A program made the position numbers and the translations under genes. Under the pieces are notes generated by a model. The model did not search any database. It saw only the letters and a program-made list of their open reading frames with translations, and had not been told where the DNA came from. Below are positions 61,243 through 64,000 of a stretch of DNA of 64,000 nt, in pieces (the first letter of the stretch is position 1; each line of letters opens with the position of its first letter). The stretch covers positions 1 to 64,000 of the forward strand of contig QFPJ01000002.1 in the NCBI GenBank assembly GCA_003241685.1, written 5' to 3'. The stretch is from Sphingopyxis macrogoltabida. Lineage in GTDB: Bacteria > Pseudomonadota > Alphaproteobacteria > Sphingomonadales > Sphingomonadaceae.

Positions 61243-62108
61243 TGACCGAGGAAATCGAACAGGCGATCGAGGAGGAACTGGCCGCCGCCGATGCGGTGCG
61301 TCCCGAAACGCACGACATGGCGATCCGCATCCGCGGGCTTCGCAACCAGTTCGGCGATGTCGTGATTCACGACGACCTCGACCTCGACGTGCGGTCGGGG
61401 GAGATATTGGGCGTGGTCGGCGGATCGGGCACCGGCAAATCGGTGCTGATGCGATCGATCGTCGGCCTGCAAACGCCCGTGGCGGGCGAGATCGAGGTTT
61501 ACGGCAAGACGCTCGACACCATCGCCGACGAAGAGGAGTCGCGCGACCTGCGCCGCCGCTGGGGCGTGATGTTTCAGGGTGGGGCGCTGTTTTCGACGCT
61601 GAGCGTCGCCGAAAATATCCAGGTTCCCCTGCGCGAATATTATCCGCGGCTCGACCAGAAGCTGCTCGATGAAATCGCCGCCTACAAGGTGCAGATGGTC
61701 GGCCTGCCGCCCGACGCCGGGCCGAAATATCCCGCCGAACTGTCGGGCGGCATGGTCAAGCGCGCCGGCCTGGCCCGCGCCCTGGCGCTCGACCCCGCGC
61801 TGCTGTTTCTCGACGAGCCGACCGCCGGTCTCGATCCCATCGGCGCGGCCAAGTTCGATGAACTGATCCGCGGCCTGGCCGACACGATGGGATTGACGGT
61901 GTTCCTGATCACCCACGATCTCGATACGCTCTATGCGACATGCGACCGGGTTGCCGTGCTGGCGGAAAAAAAGGTGATCGCGGTCGGCACGATCCCGGAA
62001 CTGCTTGCCACCGAACATCCCTGGATACAGGAATATTTCAACGGCCCGCGCGGGCGCGCCGCGGCGACCTGCAATCAGACCGCCGAGCCGCAGAATAGGA
62101 ACAGCTGA
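61242..62108 (+). CDS. mlaF: MlaF-like ABC transporter ATPase
   Basis: A 288-residue ABC ATPase. Walker A GGSGTGKSVLMR lies at about residue 62, a Q-loop in GVMFQGGALFSTLSVAENI (about 108), signature LSGGMVKRAGLARAL (about 168), Walker B LLFLDEPTAGLDP (about 188) and H-loop LITHDLDT (about 223). An extra acidic N-terminus (EEIEQAIEEELAAADAV) precedes the domain. Its ATG overlaps the permease stop (TGATG). Confidence 0.93.
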   Translation: MTEEIEQAIEEELAAADAVRPETHDMAIRIRGLRNQFGDVVIHDDLDLDVRSGEILGVVGGSGTGKSVLMRSIVGLQTPVAGEIEVYGKTLDTIADEEESRDLRRRWGVMFQGGALFSTLSVAENIQVPLREYYPRLDQKLLDEIAAYKVQMVGLPPDAGPKYPAELSGGMVKRAGLARALALDPALLFLDEPTAGLDPIGAAKFDELIRGLADTMGLTVFLITHDLDTLYATCDRVAVLAEKKVIAVGTIPELLATEHPWIQEYFNGPRGRAAATCNQTAEPQNRNS

Positions 62109-63049
62109 TGGAAACACGGTCGAACAATGTCCTGGTGGGCGCCTTCGTCCTGTTCTTCACGGCGGCGCTGGCGGTCTTCGTCGTGTGGCTGGCGAACGAC
62201 AGCGGCGGGGCGAAACGCGAGTATGACATTTTCTTCAAGCAGTCGGTCGACGGGCTGAACAAGGGCGCACAGGTCCAGTTTTCGGGCGTCCCCGTCGGCC
62301 AGGTGCGCCAGATCGCGCTGTGGCCCGACGACCCGCAATTCGTCCGCGTCCGCATCCAGGTCGACGAAAATGTGCCCATTCTGCAAGGAACGACCGCGGC
62401 GCTGGAGGGCGTCGGCTTCACCGGCGTGTCGCAGATTTCGCTCGACGGCGCGGTCAAGGGCGCGCCGCCGATCGAGGACAAGGGGCCAGCGGGCAAGCCC
62501 GTGATCCCGACGCGCATCGGCGGGCTGGGCGAACTGCTCAACACCGCGCCGCAATTGCTCCAGCGGCTGACGACGCTCAGCGAACGGCTCGCCGAACTGG
62601 CCGATGACGAGAATCAGCAGAGCTTCGCCGGCATCCTGAACAATGTCGAACAGATGACGGCGACGCTCGCCCGCAACGGCCCGGCGCTGGAACGCGCGAT
62701 TGCCGACACGCGCATCGCGATCCAGCAGACGGGCAATGCCGCCGAGCAGATCGGCAATCTCGCCGCCTCGGCGCAGGGCACGATCGACCGCAATGTCGAC
62801 CCCGCGATGGCGAACCTTCGCAACACGCTGGCCTCCGCCAATGAATCGATGAAGACGCTCGAATCGGCGATCGCGGATGCCCGTCCGGGGCTTCAGACCT
62901 TCAGCGAAACGACGATTCCCGAAGCCAATGCCCTGATCCGCGACCTGCGCCGCACCTCCACCTCGCTGTCCAGCCTGACCGACAAGCTCGACCAGCAGGG
63001 CGCCGGTGCCGTCATCGGCGGCAGCAAGCTGCCCGATTACAAGAAATGA
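62108..63049 (+). CDS. mlaD: MlaD-like MCE domain protein
   Basis: A 313-residue periplasmic lipid-carrier subunit. One N-terminal anchor (NNVLVGAFVLFFTAALAVFVVWL) is followed by an MCE domain (about residues 38-118: YDIFFKQSVDGLNKGAQVQFSGVPVGQVRQI and VGFTGVSQISLDG). A long helical tail runs to the C-terminus, consistent with an oligomeric ring and helical tube. Overlaps the ATPase gene by one base. Confidence 0.92.
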   Translation: METRSNNVLVGAFVLFFTAALAVFVVWLANDSGGAKREYDIFFKQSVDGLNKGAQVQFSGVPVGQVRQIALWPDDPQFVRVRIQVDENVPILQGTTAALEGVGFTGVSQISLDGAVKGAPPIEDKGPAGKPVIPTRIGGLGELLNTAPQLLQRLTTLSERLAELADDENQQSFAGILNNVEQMTATLARNGPALERAIADTRIAIQQTGNAAEQIGNLAASAQGTIDRNVDPAMANLRNTLASANESMKTLESAIADARPGLQTFSETTIPEANALIRDLRRTSTSLSSLTDKLDQQGAGAVIGGSKLPDYKK

Positions 63050-63672
63050 GGACCATTCGCGCCATGACCAGCCCGATCCGCCATCTCCGCGCGCCCTTGC
63101 TGGCCGCTGCCGCCGCCGTGACGCTGTCCGCCTGCGTCAGCTTGGGCGGCGGCAAGACGCCGCCCTTCCTCCTGACGCTCGATGCCGATGCGGCACCGGC
63201 GGCGGGCGAGTCGCGAACGGCGGGCGATACGGCCACGCTGACGATCCTGATCCCGACGGCCCCGCAGAAACTGCGCACGCCGCGTATCCCGGTCCAGCAG
63301 GACGGCGCCAGCGTCGCCTATGTCCAGGATGCCCAGTGGGTGGAGGCGCCGCAGCGCTTGTTTCAGCGCCTGATCTCCGAAACCGTGGCGGCCCGCACGT
63401 CCCGCGTCGTGCTGGACGAAGGGCAGTATCTGACGTCGCCCGGCGAACAGCTTGCCGGGCAGCTGATGGAATTCGGCGTCGATGCCCAGACCGGCGAAGC
63501 CGTCGTCGTGTATCAGGCGATGCTGGTGAGCAGCCGGGGCAAAAGCGTGACACAGCACCGCTTCGAAGCGCGCGAGCCGGTGGGCGCGATCGAGGCGAAG
63601 CCGGTGGGCGAAGCGCTGACGCGCGCCGCCAACAAGGTCGCCGCCGACGTGGCGGCGTGGCTGGCGAACTGA
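63046..63672 (+). CDS. ABC-type transport auxiliary lipoprotein (PqiC/DUF330-like)
   Basis: A 208-residue lipoprotein with lipobox LSAC (in AAAAAVTLSACVSLGG, Cys at about residue 30). The body is typical of PqiC-like partners of MCE transporters: TLTILIPTAPQKLRTPRIPVQQDGASVAYVQDAQWVEAPQRLFQRLI and a C-terminal GEALTRAANKVAADVAAWL. It probably completes the envelope-spanning lipid path at the outer membrane. The first ATG overlaps the mlaD stop (ATGA); a start six codons later, after GAGGA, is equally possible. Confidence 0.87.
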   Translation: MRTIRAMTSPIRHLRAPLLAAAAAVTLSACVSLGGGKTPPFLLTLDADAAPAAGESRTAGDTATLTILIPTAPQKLRTPRIPVQQDGASVAYVQDAQWVEAPQRLFQRLISETVAARTSRVVLDEGQYLTSPGEQLAGQLMEFGVDAQTGEAVVVYQAMLVSSRGKSVTQHRFEAREPVGAIEAKPVGEALTRAANKVAADVAAWLAN

Positions 63673-63677
63673 TCGCC

Positions 63678-63700
63678 GGCGCGGCTCGACGGGCCGCGCC
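63678..63700. terminator. GC-rich hairpin at the end of the Mla operon
   Basis: GGCGCGGC and GCCGCGCC form a perfect eight-base stem (nine with the flanking C-G pair) around a seven-base loop. It lies between the convergent Mla operon and the S9 peptidase gene. There is no T-run, so the role is inferred from position. Confidence 0.5.
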
Positions 63701-63715
63701 GATCGCTTCGCTCAG

Positions 63716-64000
63716 TCAGTCGCCGCTGGCCGTGCGGGTCCAGCCCTTGCGGTATTTTTCGAACCAGGCGAGGATCGCCGATGCCTTCGCGGCGGATTGC
63801 GACGGCCGCGCTGCGATGCCGCCGTGGCTCGCGCCCGGCACCTTGATCAACGCCGTCGGCACCCCGCGCAGGCGCAGCGCGGTATAATATTGCTCCGATT
63901 CGCTGACCGGCGTGCGATAATCCTGGCTGCCGACGATGACCAGCGTGGGGGTTTCGACATCCCCCACCAGCGACAAGGGCGACAGCTTCCAATAGCCTTC
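63716..64000 (-). CDS. S9 family peptidase, C-terminal part (cut by window edge)
   Basis: The last 94 codons of a gene whose 5' part lies beyond the window. It reads EGYWKLSPLSLVGDVETPTLVIVGSQDYRTPVSESEQYYTALRLRGVPTALIKVPGASHGGIAARPS in overlapping pieces. That is the prolyl-oligopeptidase-type hydrolase end, with catalytic Asp (GSQDYRTPV) and His (ASHGG). The Ser and propeller are not visible. Probably a dipeptidyl/acylaminoacyl peptidase. Confidence 0.82.
   Translation of the reverse strand, partial: EGYWKLSPLSLVGDVETPTLVIVGSQDYRTPVSESEQYYTALRLRGVPTALIKVPGASHGGIAARPSQSAAKASAILAWFEKYRKGWTRTASGD

Overview
The window is 64 kb of GC-rich, densely coded chromosome from an alphaproteobacterium. 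Several traits together point to a sphingomonad (Sphingopyxis/Sphingomonas-like), but this is inference because there is no rRNA in the window. They are the codon style (frequent ATATTG and GAATAT junctions), a TonB-dependent receptor of sphingomonad type, a bolA / J-domain / cobS / cobT cluster, class I PHA synthase with a phasin, PlcP/Agt-like lipid genes, and promoters of the form TTGxxxx-N13/14-GCTAnnnn. I see no rRNA, tRNA, CRISPR array, prophage or classical insertion sequence. Nearly all genes look intact. One gene is cut by the right edge of the window.

Layout. 0-2 kb: an SDR oxidoreductase and an epoxide-hydrolase-like gene, then a repeat-rich gap. 2-10 kb: pirin/BolA, divergent J-domain protein, cobS, a lipoprotein hydrolase, an MFS carrier with a coupled 45-residue membrane protein, and cobT. 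10-13 kb: an acetolactate-synthase-like TPP enzyme and an aldehyde dehydrogenase, separated by a compact inverted-repeat unit that carries a GIY-YIG nuclease gene. 13.5-15.5 kb: a metallophosphoesterase/glycosyltransferase pair resembling the PlcP-Agt lipid-renovation module. 15.5-18 kb: a TonB-dependent receptor. 18-26 kb: guaA, GFA protein, amidohydrolase, purT, polA and a small exported protein. 26-30 kb: CDP-alcohol phosphatidyltransferase behind a strictly 11-bp-periodic TGAC array, pheA, and two c-type cytochromes. 30-37.5 kb: esterase, purA, haloalkane-dehalogenase-like hydrolase, FMN reductase, MFS carrier, DUF2721 protein and AlaC-like aminotransferase. 37.6-43 kb: phaC, phasin with PhaR-type operators, clpS, an HxlR regulator divergent from an SDR and a DsbA-like isomerase. 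43-53 kb: murA, EamA carrier, threonine aldolase, argG, DUF1801 protein, cyclopropane synthase, a YedY-like molybdoenzyme with its cytochrome b, and an acyl-CoA synthetase. 53-58 kb: a tightly overlapping lgt-midA-GNAT-pgeF-SLC13 operon. 58-64 kb: a transsulfuration-family PLP enzyme, an HAD phosphatase, an Mla-type (MCE) lipid transport operon, and the C-terminus of an S9 peptidase.

Much of the window concerns primary metabolism (purines, Phe, Arg, peptidoglycan, DNA polymerase I), membrane lipids (lipid renovation, phosphatidyltransferase, cyclopropanation, Mla transport) and carbon storage. The most unusual material is non-coding. Four families of palindromic intergenic repeats are present. 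One of them occurs both as an empty 81-bp inverted-repeat pair and as a 367-bp unit in which near-identical arms bracket a GIY-YIG endonuclease gene, which looks like a minimal nuclease-carrying element with a non-autonomous relative. Operator-like arrays precede the phosphatidyltransferase, the phasin and the HxlR-linked SDR.
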